Origin: Rhizobium sp. S152
GTDB taxonomy: Bacteria; Pseudomonadota; Alphaproteobacteria; Rhizobiales; Rhizobiaceae
DNA: 64,000 nucleotides
Direction of reading: 5' to 3'
Assembly: GCF_030380735.1 (NCBI RefSeq)
Contig: NZ_JAUDRZ010000005.1
Location: 37,238-101,237 of the forward strand
Made by a program: the position numbers and the translations under genes. The notes beneath the pieces were generated by a model. It ran no database searches and was not told the origin of the DNA. It saw nothing but the letters and a program-made list of their open reading frames with translations. This document shows, piece by piece, positions 37,527 through 47,743 of this stretch. Numbering within the stretch: the stretch's first letter is position 1; each line of letters begins with the position of its first letter.

Positions 37527-38132
37527 ATGACAACCATGCGCCCCCATTTCCTCGGAAGATTGAATGCCTTCTGCCGGCTGCTCGTTGCGCTGACGCTTTC
37601 GCCTGTGCTCCTTGCCCCCGTGCAGGCGTCTGCCCAGCAGAACAACAATGGCCAGTATTCGATGCAGGAGATCATCGATACCGGCAACTCCTTCTTCGGC
37701 TCGACCAGTGGCGGCCTCGCCAAGGTCGTTGAAACCGCCTTTCAGAAGTATGGTTTGCCGAACGGCTACATCCTCGGCCAGGAAGGCTCTGGCGCCTTCA
37801 TTGCCGGCCTGACCTATGGCGAAGGGCAGATGAACACCAAGAACGCCGGCGAACATCCGCTCTACTGGCAGGGTCCATCGCTCGGCATCGACTACGGCGG
37901 CCAGGGCACGCGCGTGATGATGCTGGTTTACGACCTGCCCTCGACCGACGCGATCTACGCCCGCTTCGGCGGCGTCAGCGGGCAGGCCTTCGTCATCGCC
38001 GGCTTTGGCATGACGCTTCTGAAGAACAACAACGTGCTGGTTGTGCCGATCCGCACCGGCGTCGGCGCCCGCCTCGGCCTCAATGTCGGCTACCTGAAGA
38101 TCACCCCCAACCCGACCTGGAACCCCTTCTAA
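37527..38132 (+). CDS. EipA-like periplasmic envelope protein (DUF1134)
   Basis: The 201-residue protein has a signal peptide (hydrophobic segment to about residue 35, cut after ASA before QQNNNG). A DUF1134 domain follows, containing SGGLAKVVETAFQKYG, GEHPLYWQGPSLGIDYGGQG and LNVGYLKITPNPTWNPF. In Brucella the homologue EipA maintains the cell envelope and is reported to be CtrA-controlled. Its position divergent from chpT fits that link. Several in-frame ATGs exist near the start; 37527 is a judgement. Confidence 0.88.
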   Translation: MTTMRPHFLGRLNAFCRLLVALTLSPVLLAPVQASAQQNNNGQYSMQEIIDTGNSFFGSTSGGLAKVVETAFQKYGLPNGYILGQEGSGAFIAGLTYGEGQMNTKNAGEHPLYWQGPSLGIDYGGQGTRVMMLVYDLPSTDAIYARFGGVSGQAFVIAGFGMTLLKNNNVLVVPIRTGVGARLGLNVGYLKITPNPTWNPF

Positions 38133-38262
38133 TCGGCGAAATCTTCGACAGGGTGGCGGCGAACTTTGGTCACCGTCACCAATCGGCCACTTGCCCTGGG
38201 CGTCCGGTCCGCTTAATCATTGAACCTGACGCAAATCAACTTCTGGAAGCCGTGGCTACGCT

Positions 38263-39423
38263 GTGATCCAATATGCTCTACTGTTCGGATTGGGCTTCCT
38301 GACCGCGGCGTTTCTGGTCTTCCTGATATCGCCCGCCGTTCACCGCCGCATTGTCTGGTACACCGAAAACCGCATGCGAGCCACCATGCCGCTGAGCCCC
38401 CAGGAGGTTCGCGCGCAAAAGGACATGGTCCGCGCCCTCTACGCCGCCGAAAACGCCCGCACCACGCAAGATCTCGCCCGCGAGCGCGAAAAGTCGCTTT
38501 CGCTGCAGCTGAAGCATGATTCGATCGCGCTCGATGCCGGCCGCTTCGCCTCCGAGATCAGCGCCCTCCAGGGCCAGATCAGCGACATGAGCGTAGAGGC
38601 CGCCGAGCTCCGCTCGAGCCTGCGCAAAGACGAGAACTACATCAGCCAGCTGAAGACGAACCTGCATGTGTCGGAGCAGTCGAACGCATCCAAGGATGCC
38701 GAGTTGGAAGCGCAACGGGGGCGGCTGAACAAGCTTGCCGAACAGACCGACACGCTGAAGATCGATCTTGCCGCCCGCGTCACCGAGATCGAGAGCCTGA
38801 ATTTCAAGTCGAACGCCGTCCGCGACGAGCGCGACAATCTCCGCCAGGACGTGGACCTCCTGCAGAAGCGTGCCCGCGAGGCCGAGCAGAAGCTCTCGCA
38901 GCAGGAACACATGGTCATCCGTCTCGAAGACAAGGCGGCGCGCGACACCGCATCGCTTGCCGACAAGGACACGCTGCTCGGCCGCAGCAAGCAGGAAATC
39001 ACCAAGCTCAAGGAGCAGGTCAAGGCGGCCAATGCCGACCTGCGCAAGGCCAACCGCGCGCTTCGCAGCGCCGGCCTTCCACCGCTGTCCGATGAAACAG
39101 CCGCAGAGGAACTGGCAAACGCCGACACCATGCCGACCGAACTCGATACCGCGGCCGTTGCCGCCCGCCTGAGTGACGAAGTGCGCAAGCGTAGCGCCGT
39201 GGTGTCAGAACAGCTTCTGAAAGCCAAGTCCGACAGCTCCGGCGATGGCGCCATGCGCGAGGAGATCGCCGGGATTGCCGCCAGCATGGTGGCGTTGACC
39301 GCCATCAACGAAGGCCCGACCTCGCCGATCCGCGACCTGCTTCCCGAGACATCGGAAGAGAAGGAAGGCGAGCGGATCAATCTCGCGCAGCGCGCCGCGA
39401 CGATCCTCTCCGAACCGGGCTGA
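38263..39423 (+). CDS. Single-pass membrane coiled-coil protein, function unknown
   Basis: The 386-residue protein has one N-terminal transmembrane helix (about 4-23) and a long coiled-coil from about 60 to 280, rich in Glu, Lys, Arg and Gln. A low-complexity C-terminal region follows. The start codon is GTG. The topology suggests a cytoplasmic rod anchored in the inner membrane, as in RmuC-like or envelope-scaffold proteins, but I do not recognise the family. It is convergent with the rRNA methyltransferase gene. Confidence 0.8.
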   Translation: MIQYALLFGLGFLTAAFLVFLISPAVHRRIVWYTENRMRATMPLSPQEVRAQKDMVRALYAAENARTTQDLAREREKSLSLQLKHDSIALDAGRFASEISALQGQISDMSVEAAELRSSLRKDENYISQLKTNLHVSEQSNASKDAELEAQRGRLNKLAEQTDTLKIDLAARVTEIESLNFKSNAVRDERDNLRQDVDLLQKRAREAEQKLSQQEHMVIRLEDKAARDTASLADKDTLLGRSKQEITKLKEQVKAANADLRKANRALRSAGLPPLSDETAAEELANADTMPTELDTAAVAARLSDEVRKRSAVVSEQLLKAKSDSSGDGAMREEIAGIAASMVALTAINEGPTSPIRDLLPETSEEKEGERINLAQRAATILSEPG

Positions 39424-40245
39424 TCAGATCAGCCTGGCCGCCGACGACATCTGGAAGAGTGCGATCCCTGTCGCGGTCGCGACGTTGAGGCTGTCCAGCC
39501 CCTCGGATTGCGGAATGCGCGCGCTGCGGAAGCGCGACAGCACCGCTTCCGGCAATCCCTCGCCTTCCGTTCCCACCACGAGCGCCATGCGATAAGAAGG
39601 CGGTATTGCGCGGATATCGGTTTCGCCGCGCGGCGACAGCGTCCAGATGGCGAAATCCTGCTCCGCCAGCCGCGTCAGAATATCGAGCGCCGCCCCGCTC
39701 CGCTGGTAGGGCACGCTCAGCACCGAACCGACGGAAACGCGCATGGCCTTGCGGTACAGCGGATCGCAGGAGGTCTCGTCGAGCAGGATCGCATCGGCCT
39801 TGAACGCCGCCGCGTTGCGGAACATCGATCCCGCATTGTCGTGATTGGAGATGCCGCAGCCGACGAGCACCAGCGACTTGACCGGCAGGCGATCGATGAG
39901 GTCGCCGCTACCCGCGGAACGCCGCCCAAGCGCCAGCACGCCGCGATGCAGATGAAAGCCGACGATCTGGTCCAGCACCGCCGCTTCCGCGACATAGACA
40001 GGCACGTCGGCAGGCAAGCGCTCGAGGATATCGGAGACACCCTCGACACGGTTCTTCAACAGGAGCACCTTTTCGGCCGAAAAGCCCGTATCGCCATGGC
40101 TTGCCTCGGCAAGCATGCGAAGCACCACGGTGCCTTCCGCGATGAACCTGTTTTCCCTGCCCGTCAGATCGCGCTCGCGGATATTCCGAAACTCCGCGAT
40201 CTCAGGATCATCGGCGCTTTCGATCGCGATCAGCCGGGCGGACAT
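39424..40245 (-). CDS. TrmH/SpoU family RNA 2'-O-methyltransferase
   Basis: The 273-residue protein has an N-terminal substrate-binding domain and a SPOUT knot. Motif 1 is around GCGISNHDNAGSMFRNAAAF, motif 2 around ALVVGTEGEGLP, and motif 3 around IPQSEGLDSLNVATATGIALF. It methylates ribose in rRNA or tRNA using S-adenosylmethionine; which nucleotide cannot be told. It overlaps nothing and sits 4 bases after the small membrane protein gene. Confidence 0.92.
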   Translation of the reverse strand: MSARLIAIESADDPEIAEFRNIRERDLTGRENRFIAEGTVVLRMLAEASHGDTGFSAEKVLLLKNRVEGVSDILERLPADVPVYVAEAAVLDQIVGFHLHRGVLALGRRSAGSGDLIDRLPVKSLVLVGCGISNHDNAGSMFRNAAAFKADAILLDETSCDPLYRKAMRVSVGSVLSVPYQRSGAALDILTRLAEQDFAIWTLSPRGETDIRAIPPSYRMALVVGTEGEGLPEAVLSRFRSARIPQSEGLDSLNVATATGIALFQMSSAARLI

Positions 40246-40249
40246 CGGC

Positions 40250-40636
40250 TCAGCCGCCGTTGATGGTGACGTCGGCGACGATCCGTCCGGAACGGATATC
40301 GACGACCAGCGACTTCATCACGCCCTCGGCCGTCGCGCCGAAATACATGATCTGGCCACCAGAAAGGGACGATGACTGGATGACGAAGCCCGGCGGCAGC
40401 GTGGCGGTCACGGAAACGGGCGCATCGGAGGGAACACCGGCCGAGGTTACGGCAACGGGTTCCTTGGCCGGAGCGCGCATCGTCTTGTAGACAACGGCAC
40501 CGAAGACCGCCATAAGGCTCACGAACATGATGGCACCCGAGACGATCTGCAGGCGGATCATCTTGCGTCGGACACTTTCCATCGCCGGATCGAGGGGCTT
40601 TTCTTCCTGATCGTCTTCTGGCGGCAAATTCGTCAT
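40250..40636 (-). CDS. Small single-pass membrane protein, function unknown
   Basis: The 128-residue protein has an acidic N terminus, one transmembrane helix (about 30-50, IVSGAIMFVSLMAVFGAVVY), and a periplasmic region of about 75 residues with a beta-rich end (ESLVVDIRSGRIVADVTI-like). I do not recognise a named family. It probably shares a transcript with the methyltransferase gene 4 bases downstream. Confidence 0.75.
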   Translation of the reverse strand: MTNLPPEDDQEEKPLDPAMESVRRKMIRLQIVSGAIMFVSLMAVFGAVVYKTMRAPAKEPVAVTSAGVPSDAPVSVTATLPPGFVIQSSSLSGGQIMYFGATAEGVMKSLVVDIRSGRIVADVTINGG

Positions 40637-40679
40637 ATGTGGCGTTCCAATCTATAAAATACTTCGGAGAAGAAGCGTC

Positions 40680-41714
40680 TTGAGCGACCCCTTTAAACAA
40701 GCATCCGGCAATATGAAAGTCCTGACCGCGGATGAGAATGCCGAAGGCCGCCTCGACGCCTGGATGACGGCGCAGTTGGGCGAGGAATTTTCCCGCAGCC
40801 GCGTGAAGGTTCTGATCAAGGAAGGCAACGTCTCCTCCAAGGGCAAGGTCGTCGCCGACCCGCAGAAGAAGGTGCGCCCGGGCGACATCTTCGAGATCAA
40901 CCTGCCGGAGCCGGAAGATCCGACGCCCAAGGGCGAGGACATCCCGCTCGACATCCTCTACGAGGACGACGACCTGATCGTCATTTCCAAGCCCTCGGGC
41001 CTTGTCGTGCATCCGGCCGCCGGCAACTGGACCGGCACGCTGGTCAATGCGCTGATCCATCACTGCGGCGAGAGCCTCTCAGGCATCGGCGGCGTTCGCC
41101 GTCCCGGCATCGTTCACCGCCTCGACAAGGATACAACGGGTGTCATGGTCGTCGCCAAGAACGATGTCGCCCACCGCCACCTCTCGCAGCAGTTCGCCGA
41201 CCACGGCCGCACCACACCGCTCGAGCGCGCCTACCAGGCGATCGTCTGGGGCCATCCCCGCTCGTTGAAAGGCATGATCGACGCCCCGCTCGGCCGCGAC
41301 ACCGGCGACCGCACCCGCCGCGCCGTCAAGCGCCCGGGCACCGCCGACGCCGACGAGGCGATCACCCACTACGAGGTTCTCGAGCGCTTCTGCGAGAAGC
41401 CGGACGCGACGAGCCTCGCATCCTTGGTCGAGTGCCATCTCGAGACCGGCCGCACGCACCAGATCCGCGTCCACATGGCCCATATCGGTCACCCCCTGCT
41501 CGGCGATACCGTCTACGGCGCCGGCTTCAAGACCAAGGCCAACCTGCTGCCCGAGGTCGCCAAGAAGGCTGTCAACGGCTTCGGCCGCCAGGCGTTGCAT
41601 GCCTACATGCTGCAGTTCGAGCATCCCCGCACCGGCGAGGTCATGCGCTTCGAAGTGCCGCTGCCCGACGATCTGATCGCGCTTATTGAGGCACTGCGGA
41701 CGGTCGACGTGTAA
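40680..41714 (+). CDS. rluD: RluA-family 23S rRNA pseudouridine synthase (RluD-like)
   Basis: The 344-residue protein has an N-terminal S4 RNA-binding domain (about 20-75) and a catalytic domain with the family motif VHRLDKDTTG, which carries the catalytic Asp, and ETGRTHQIRVHMA. Length and order match RluD. The start is TTG at 40680 with GGAG upstream; a Met twelve residues in is an alternative. It precedes rpoH, which has its own promoter. Confidence 0.92.
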   Translation: MSDPFKQASGNMKVLTADENAEGRLDAWMTAQLGEEFSRSRVKVLIKEGNVSSKGKVVADPQKKVRPGDIFEINLPEPEDPTPKGEDIPLDILYEDDDLIVISKPSGLVVHPAAGNWTGTLVNALIHHCGESLSGIGGVRRPGIVHRLDKDTTGVMVVAKNDVAHRHLSQQFADHGRTTPLERAYQAIVWGHPRSLKGMIDAPLGRDTGDRTRRAVKRPGTADADEAITHYEVLERFCEKPDATSLASLVECHLETGRTHQIRVHMAHIGHPLLGDTVYGAGFKTKANLLPEVAKKAVNGFGRQALHAYMLQFEHPRTGEVMRFEVPLPDDLIALIEALRTVDV

Positions 41715-41738
41715 CGCCTTCGTGAAGGCGGCAGCGGT

Positions 41739-41767
41739 CTTGAACCGCTGTCTCGCCATACTTATCT
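41739..41767 (+). promoter_or_regulatory. Sigma-32-type promoter upstream of rpoH
   Basis: CTTG at 41739-41742 is separated by exactly 18 bases from CTTATCT at 41761-41767. This matches the alphaproteobacterial heat-shock consensus CTTG-N(16-18)-CYTATNT. It lies about 110 bases before the rpoH start and suggests that RpoH activates its own gene. Confidence 0.6.
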
Positions 41768-41877
41768 GTACATTGACCTAATGCGGGCTTGGATAAAGCC
41801 GCATGTCCCGGTCCGCCTCTAAGAGCGCAGGGACGCGTTCGAACGGGGATCGGAATTCAGATAGGAGGGTGCAATAA

Positions 41878-42786
41878 ATGGCCCGAAATAATTTGCCATC
41901 CATTACCGCTGGTGAAGGCGGTCTCAACCGTTACCTCGATGAGATCCGCAAATTCCCGATGCTGGAGCCCCAGCAGGAATACATGCTTGCAAAGCGCTAT
42001 GCCGAACATGGCGATCGCGAAGCCGCCCACAAGCTGGTCACGAGCCACCTGCGTCTTGTCGCGAAGATCGCGATGGGCTACCGCGGTTATGGCCTGCCGA
42101 TCGGCGAAGTCGTGTCCGAGGGCAATGTCGGCCTCATGCAGGCCGTGAAGAAGTTCGACCCGGAACGTGGCTTCCGCCTGGCAACCTATGCCATGTGGTG
42201 GATCAAGGCCTCCATCCAGGAATACATCCTGCGTTCGTGGTCGCTCGTGAAGATGGGTACGACCGCCAATCAGAAGCGCCTGTTCTTCAACCTGCGCCGC
42301 CTGAAGGGCCGCATCCAGGCCATCGACGAAGGCGATCTGAAGCCCGAGCACGTGACCGAAATCGCGACGAAGCTGAAGGTGTCCGAGGAGGAGGTCATCT
42401 CGATGAATCGCCGCCTCTCCGGCGACGCTTCACTGAACGCCCCCATCAAGGCATCGGAAGGCGATTCCGGACAGTGGCAGGATTGGCTCGTGGATGACCA
42501 CGACAGCCAGGAAGATGTACTGATCGAGCAGGACGAACTCGACACCCGTCGCCGCATGCTGGCGAAGGCGATGAGCGTTCTGAACGACCGCGAACGCCGT
42601 ATCTTCGAGGCACGTCGCCTCGCCGAGGATCCGGTTACCCTCGAGGATCTCTCCTCGGAGTTCGACATCAGCCGTGAGCGCGTGCGCCAGATCGAAGTCC
42701 GCGCTTTCGAAAAGGTCCAGGACGCTGTCCGCAAGGATGCGCTCGATCGCGCAAAGGCGGTGCGGATGGTCGACGCGACCGCGTAA
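41878..42786 (+). CDS. rpoH: Heat-shock sigma factor RpoH
   Basis: The 302-residue sigma-70 family protein has region 1.2/2 (VTSHLRLVAKIAMGYRGYGLP, YAMWWIKASIQEYILRSWSLV) and the RpoH-specific box NQKRLFFNLRR. Region 4 is also present (LSSEFDISRERVRQIEVRA). It directs transcription of chaperone and protease genes after heat shock. The sequence fits RpoH1 of rhizobia. The ATG follows a GGAGG-like site. A strong terminator ends the gene. Confidence 0.97.
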   Translation: MARNNLPSITAGEGGLNRYLDEIRKFPMLEPQQEYMLAKRYAEHGDREAAHKLVTSHLRLVAKIAMGYRGYGLPIGEVVSEGNVGLMQAVKKFDPERGFRLATYAMWWIKASIQEYILRSWSLVKMGTTANQKRLFFNLRRLKGRIQAIDEGDLKPEHVTEIATKLKVSEEEVISMNRRLSGDASLNAPIKASEGDSGQWQDWLVDDHDSQEDVLIEQDELDTRRRMLAKAMSVLNDRERRIFEARRLAEDPVTLEDLSSEFDISRERVRQIEVRAFEKVQDAVRKDALDRAKAVRMVDATA

Positions 42787-42810
42787 CGGCCCTCAACATT
42801 CCAGAATAAT

Positions 42811-42841
42811 AAAAGGCGGGTCCATCGGACCCGCCTTTTTC
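42811..42841. terminator. Bidirectional terminator after rpoH
   Basis: AAAAGGCGGGTCC and GGACCCGCCTTTTT form a perfect stem with a short loop. The T run serves rpoH and the A run serves the convergent gene on the minus strand. Confidence 0.9.
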
Positions 42842-42865
42842 ATTGTCATGAATGACTTCACCGTC

Positions 42866-45283
42866 TTACTGGCTCGTCGATACGTCGCCGAGCGCTGCCC
42901 AGTCCTTGATCGCGGTGGCGAACGCCTCGGTGCCCGTCGCTCCCTTCTGCATCGTCAGCAGCGCGCGGCGGCCGTTGCGGTAGGTGACAGGAATGTCGAT
43001 CCAGTCGCGGGTAGCGAGCAGGTCGAGATTCGACTTGCGCGCATCCGGGTAGTCGTTGAGCGCGATCATGTGGAAGTCGTCGGTGATCTTGGCTGGTACG
43101 GCGATCAGCTGATCGCCACGATCCTGCTCCGTCCGCTTCATCGAGATGCGCTGGACGCTTTCGATCGCGCCACCTTCGAAATTGGCAGGCAGCGAGAAGA
43201 CGATCTCCACGATATGGCTGGCCGGCAGCGACGGATCTCCGTTGCGCTTGAACGTCACCTGAGCGGAGAGATTACGTTCCGGCACGGTCACGATGCCCTG
43301 CACGGTCGATTCCTGCTTGCCGTTTTCGCCGGCCTCATGCTGGACGCTCCAGACCACCGAACCCTGGATCGCGGTCGGCGAGCTCTGGCCAATGCGTTCC
43401 TCGTACAGGAACATCTTTTCGCTGGCGCCGGTCGGCGTCGCGGCGGCCGGAACGGCTTCACCGGATACGGCAGGCGTGGTTGCCGGAGGAACGGCTTCGT
43501 TGGCAGGCGTGGACGCTGGCGCGGACGTGCTTGCGGCGACGTTCTGCTGCGCGACCGACTTGCCTTCCGCCGTCGGCGTTCCCGGAACGGCGGCAGGGCC
43601 GCTGTCGACCTCGGTACCATCGGCCATGAGCCGCTGGTTGAACTTGTTGCTGACGGAGGAGCCGTCGAGAGCCGCGACTTCCTTGTTTTCCTCGGCCGGC
43701 TTGGCGACATCAGCATCCGTGGATGCGGCTGGCGTCTGTGCCTGCGGCGTTGCCGGCGTCTGCTGACCGTTGGAGGCCGTGTGCGACGGCGCGGCGCTCA
43801 CCAGGCCCTTGACCATCTCGGTCAAAGCATCCTGGTTGGTCCAGGCTGCATAGGCCCCGCCGCCGATGACGCCGAGCGCGACCAGCGAGCCGATGATGGC
43901 GCCGAGACCGAAGCGACGACGCTTCGGCTCCATGCGGAAGTTCTTGCCTTCGAACTTCGACGAAATGTCGTTTCCGAGGCTGGCCGGCGGAATGCCGTCA
44001 TTATCGTCGTTGGCGGCAGCCGTGCGGTTGTCGTAGCCGCGCAGCGCGGTAACTTCGCGCCAATCGTCGCTGTCATCAGCCGCAACAGGCGCTGCTGCTT
44101 TGGGGGTGCCGTGAACCTCGGACATGAGGTCGCTGTCGTCGAAGACGGCTCTAGCCGGCACCTTCGCGGTATTGTCGATAGCGGGCAGATCGTCGAAGGC
44201 CGCGGCTTCCCATGAAAAGGCTTCGTTGGCAGCCGGCATCTTCGAAGTCGTCTGCGCCTGCTCGAGGCCGGCGATTGCGTCTTCGAAAGCGCGCGCCGCC
44301 TTGTCCGTCGGCGTTACCGGCGCAGCTTCGGAAAACTGCCGCAGCTCTTCGAGCGCCCAGTCGGTTTCCGGAGCGCGTTCGGCTGGAGCCGGCGCGTCGG
44401 CGGCAGGCTCGTTCCAGACGGGGTCGAAATGACCGGCGGCATCCGCATGCAGCGGCTCCGCCTGGCTGTGGTCAACGAATTCCGCCGGAGCCTCGACACT
44501 GAAGACGGGCTCGACCAGGCGGTTGTTAAGATCGTAATCCCTAGCCGCCGGCTCGGAAACGGGTTCGAAAGTGGGCTCCTCGAATGCCGGTTCCTGATGG
44601 ATCGGCTCGTCGCGAACAGGCTCCTCATGAATAGGCTCTTCGTGGAAGCTTTGCACGGGCTCGACCGCCGGAGCTTCGGTCTCGAAAAGCGGCTCTTCGC
44701 GGCCATGCTGGTCGACGTGCACGATTTCTTCGGGATGTTCCGCCTGCCACTGCTCGGCAGGGTGAACTTCCTCTTCGGCGGCGGGTTCTTCCTCCGCCTT
44801 CCACGGCTCGTGCTGCTCTGCAGGCTGCTCGGGCTCTACAAATGCCGGCTCTTCATGATGATGGGAGACGGGCTCCTCGTAGTGAGGTGCGGCAGGCTCT
44901 TCCTGCGCGGCTACCGGCTCTTCGTGAACGGGCGCGGGCTCTTCAGCCTCGGTCGGCTGTTCCTCGGCGACCGTCTCTTCGGTCGGTGGCTCCTCGACCG
45001 CGGCCTCGGGCACCGGGATCGCAAGCGGCGGCGATACGCCGGCGGCGTCCGCCGTTTCCTCGGCCGGCCCCGCTTCCGCGTGTTCGGCCTCGACTTCACG
45101 AATGGCGGCTTCGAGCTTGTCCAGCTGCCGCAGCAGCATGGCTTCAGGCGGACGCGGCTTCATGTTCTCGAGCTGCCGCTGAACAGCACCGCGAGCACGC
45201 TCGTAGACCTTCACCCGCATCTCGGGAGTATTCTCGGTCAGGCCATCAACTGCCCGCCGGATAACTGCGATAAAATCCGCCAT
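42866..45283 (-). CDS. Large Glu/Pro-rich single-pass membrane protein, function unknown
   Basis: The 805-residue protein has four parts. A conserved helical N terminus (about 1-65) carries FIAVIRRAVDGLTENTPEMR. A roughly 200-residue low-complexity region (about 90-290) has many EEP repeats and histidines. One transmembrane helix lies near residues 459-480 (after RRRFGLG). An Ala/Pro/Thr-rich periplasmic linker then leads to a folded C-terminal domain (about 640-800, MFLYEERIGQSSPTAIQGSV...). The layout resembles an envelope scaffold reaching across the periplasm. I do not recognise a function. It follows purA on the same strand, but a terminator separates them. Confidence 0.8.
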   Translation of the reverse strand: MADFIAVIRRAVDGLTENTPEMRVKVYERARGAVQRQLENMKPRPPEAMLLRQLDKLEAAIREVEAEHAEAGPAEETADAAGVSPPLAIPVPEAAVEEPPTEETVAEEQPTEAEEPAPVHEEPVAAQEEPAAPHYEEPVSHHHEEPAFVEPEQPAEQHEPWKAEEEPAAEEEVHPAEQWQAEHPEEIVHVDQHGREEPLFETEAPAVEPVQSFHEEPIHEEPVRDEPIHQEPAFEEPTFEPVSEPAARDYDLNNRLVEPVFSVEAPAEFVDHSQAEPLHADAAGHFDPVWNEPAADAPAPAERAPETDWALEELRQFSEAAPVTPTDKAARAFEDAIAGLEQAQTTSKMPAANEAFSWEAAAFDDLPAIDNTAKVPARAVFDDSDLMSEVHGTPKAAAPVAADDSDDWREVTALRGYDNRTAAANDDNDGIPPASLGNDISSKFEGKNFRMEPKRRRFGLGAIIGSLVALGVIGGGAYAAWTNQDALTEMVKGLVSAAPSHTASNGQQTPATPQAQTPAASTDADVAKPAEENKEVAALDGSSVSNKFNQRLMADGTEVDSGPAAVPGTPTAEGKSVAQQNVAASTSAPASTPANEAVPPATTPAVSGEAVPAAATPTGASEKMFLYEERIGQSSPTAIQGSVVWSVQHEAGENGKQESTVQGIVTVPERNLSAQVTFKRNGDPSLPASHIVEIVFSLPANFEGGAIESVQRISMKRTEQDRGDQLIAVPAKITDDFHMIALNDYPDARKSNLDLLATRDWIDIPVTYRNGRRALLTMQKGATGTEAFATAIKDWAALGDVSTSQ

Positions 45284-45294
45284 TCGTACTTTCT

Positions 45295-45330
45295 CAAAAA
45301 GCGTGATTCGGACTCATAATCCGAACCACG
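45295..45330 (-). terminator. Rho-independent terminator after purA
   Basis: On the minus strand CGTGGTTCGGA pairs with TCCGAATCACG (one G-T pair, 7-nt loop), followed by CTTTTTG. It ends 12 bases before the start of the next gene, so that gene needs read-through or a promoter overlapping this hairpin. Confidence 0.8.
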
Positions 45331-45347
45331 AATAATGACCGCAGACC

Positions 45348-46643
<1,296 letters not shown>

Positions 46644-46840
46644 TCAACGTCTTCCTGTTAAAGGCGGATTTAACCGCACCTTGCTCAAACCCGCGCATCT
46701 ATAAAACTTTGTTTTCGGGAAAGCGACCCTGTATTGCCCGCCAAATAGGCTTTTTACGTGACAAAACAGCCCCCCGCACGCTATTGCCCGATCACATAGA
46801 GCCTTGAGACCGCGACTGCGGACGTCTGAAAGAATCGCCA

Positions 46841-47743
46841 GTGCAAGCCATCGCCTACATCTGCCTGACGATTGCTGCGCTCTGCTGGGGCGGCAACACG
46901 GTGGCGGGCAAGCTGGCGCTGGGGCATGTGAGCCCGATGACGCTCACCCTTCTGCGCTGGTTCCTGGCAACGGCGCTGATCGCCGCGATTTCCGTACCGC
47001 AGCTGAAACGCGACTGGCCGGTCGTGCGCAAGAATCTGCCGCTGCTCTTCTTCTATGGCGTCGTCGGCTACACCTTGTTCAACGCTATCCTCTATTCCGC
47101 CGTCCAATACACCACGGCGATCAACGTGGCGATCGAGCAGGCCGGCATTCCGATGCTGATCTTCCTCTTGAACTTCGTCTTCTTCCGGACCGGCGTTTCC
47201 GTCGCCCAGATCGCCGGCTTCGCCATGACGCTCGCCGGCGTGGCGCTGACAGCCGCGCACGGCGATCTCGCCACCCTGCTCCAGCTCGATCTCAACCGCG
47301 GCGACGCGTTGATGCTGATCGCCGTCGTCGCCTATTCCGTATACACCATCTTCCTACGCTGGCGGCCGCCACTCGACTGGCGCACCCTGATGGCAATCCC
47401 CGCACTTGGCGCCATGCTGAGTGCGATCCCGCTGATGATCTGGGAAGTCTCGCGCGGCAACGCGCAGCTTCCCGACGGCGAAGGCTGGATCATCGCCTTC
47501 TACACGGCGATCTTCGCGTCGCTGCTGGCACAGGTCTTCTATATCAAGGGTGTGATCACGATCGGCGCCAACCGGGCCGGGCTTTTCATCAACCTGGTGC
47601 CGGTCTTCGGGACCCTGTTGTCCGTGGCGCTGCTCGGCGAGCAATTGCAGCTTTTCCACATCATCGCGCTCGCCCTGGCGCTCGGCGGCATCGCCATCGC
47701 CGAAAAGGGCCGGCCGAAAACGCCCGCCCCGGCGGCGAACTAA
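46841..47743 (+). CDS. DMT-superfamily (EamA) exporter
   Basis: The 300-residue protein has ten predicted helices in two EamA repeats (about 5-140 and 150-285). Family segments include LCWGGNTVAGKLAL and PVFGTLLSVALLGE. These proteins usually export amino acids or metabolites; the substrate is unknown. The start is GTG. The stop overlaps the end of the convergent GNAT gene by 4 bases. Confidence 0.9.
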   Translation: MQAIAYICLTIAALCWGGNTVAGKLALGHVSPMTLTLLRWFLATALIAAISVPQLKRDWPVVRKNLPLLFFYGVVGYTLFNAILYSAVQYTTAINVAIEQAGIPMLIFLLNFVFFRTGVSVAQIAGFAMTLAGVALTAAHGDLATLLQLDLNRGDALMLIAVVAYSVYTIFLRWRPPLDWRTLMAIPALGAMLSAIPLMIWEVSRGNAQLPDGEGWIIAFYTAIFASLLAQVFYIKGVITIGANRAGLFINLVPVFGTLLSVALLGEQLQLFHIIALALALGGIAIAEKGRPKTPAPAAN

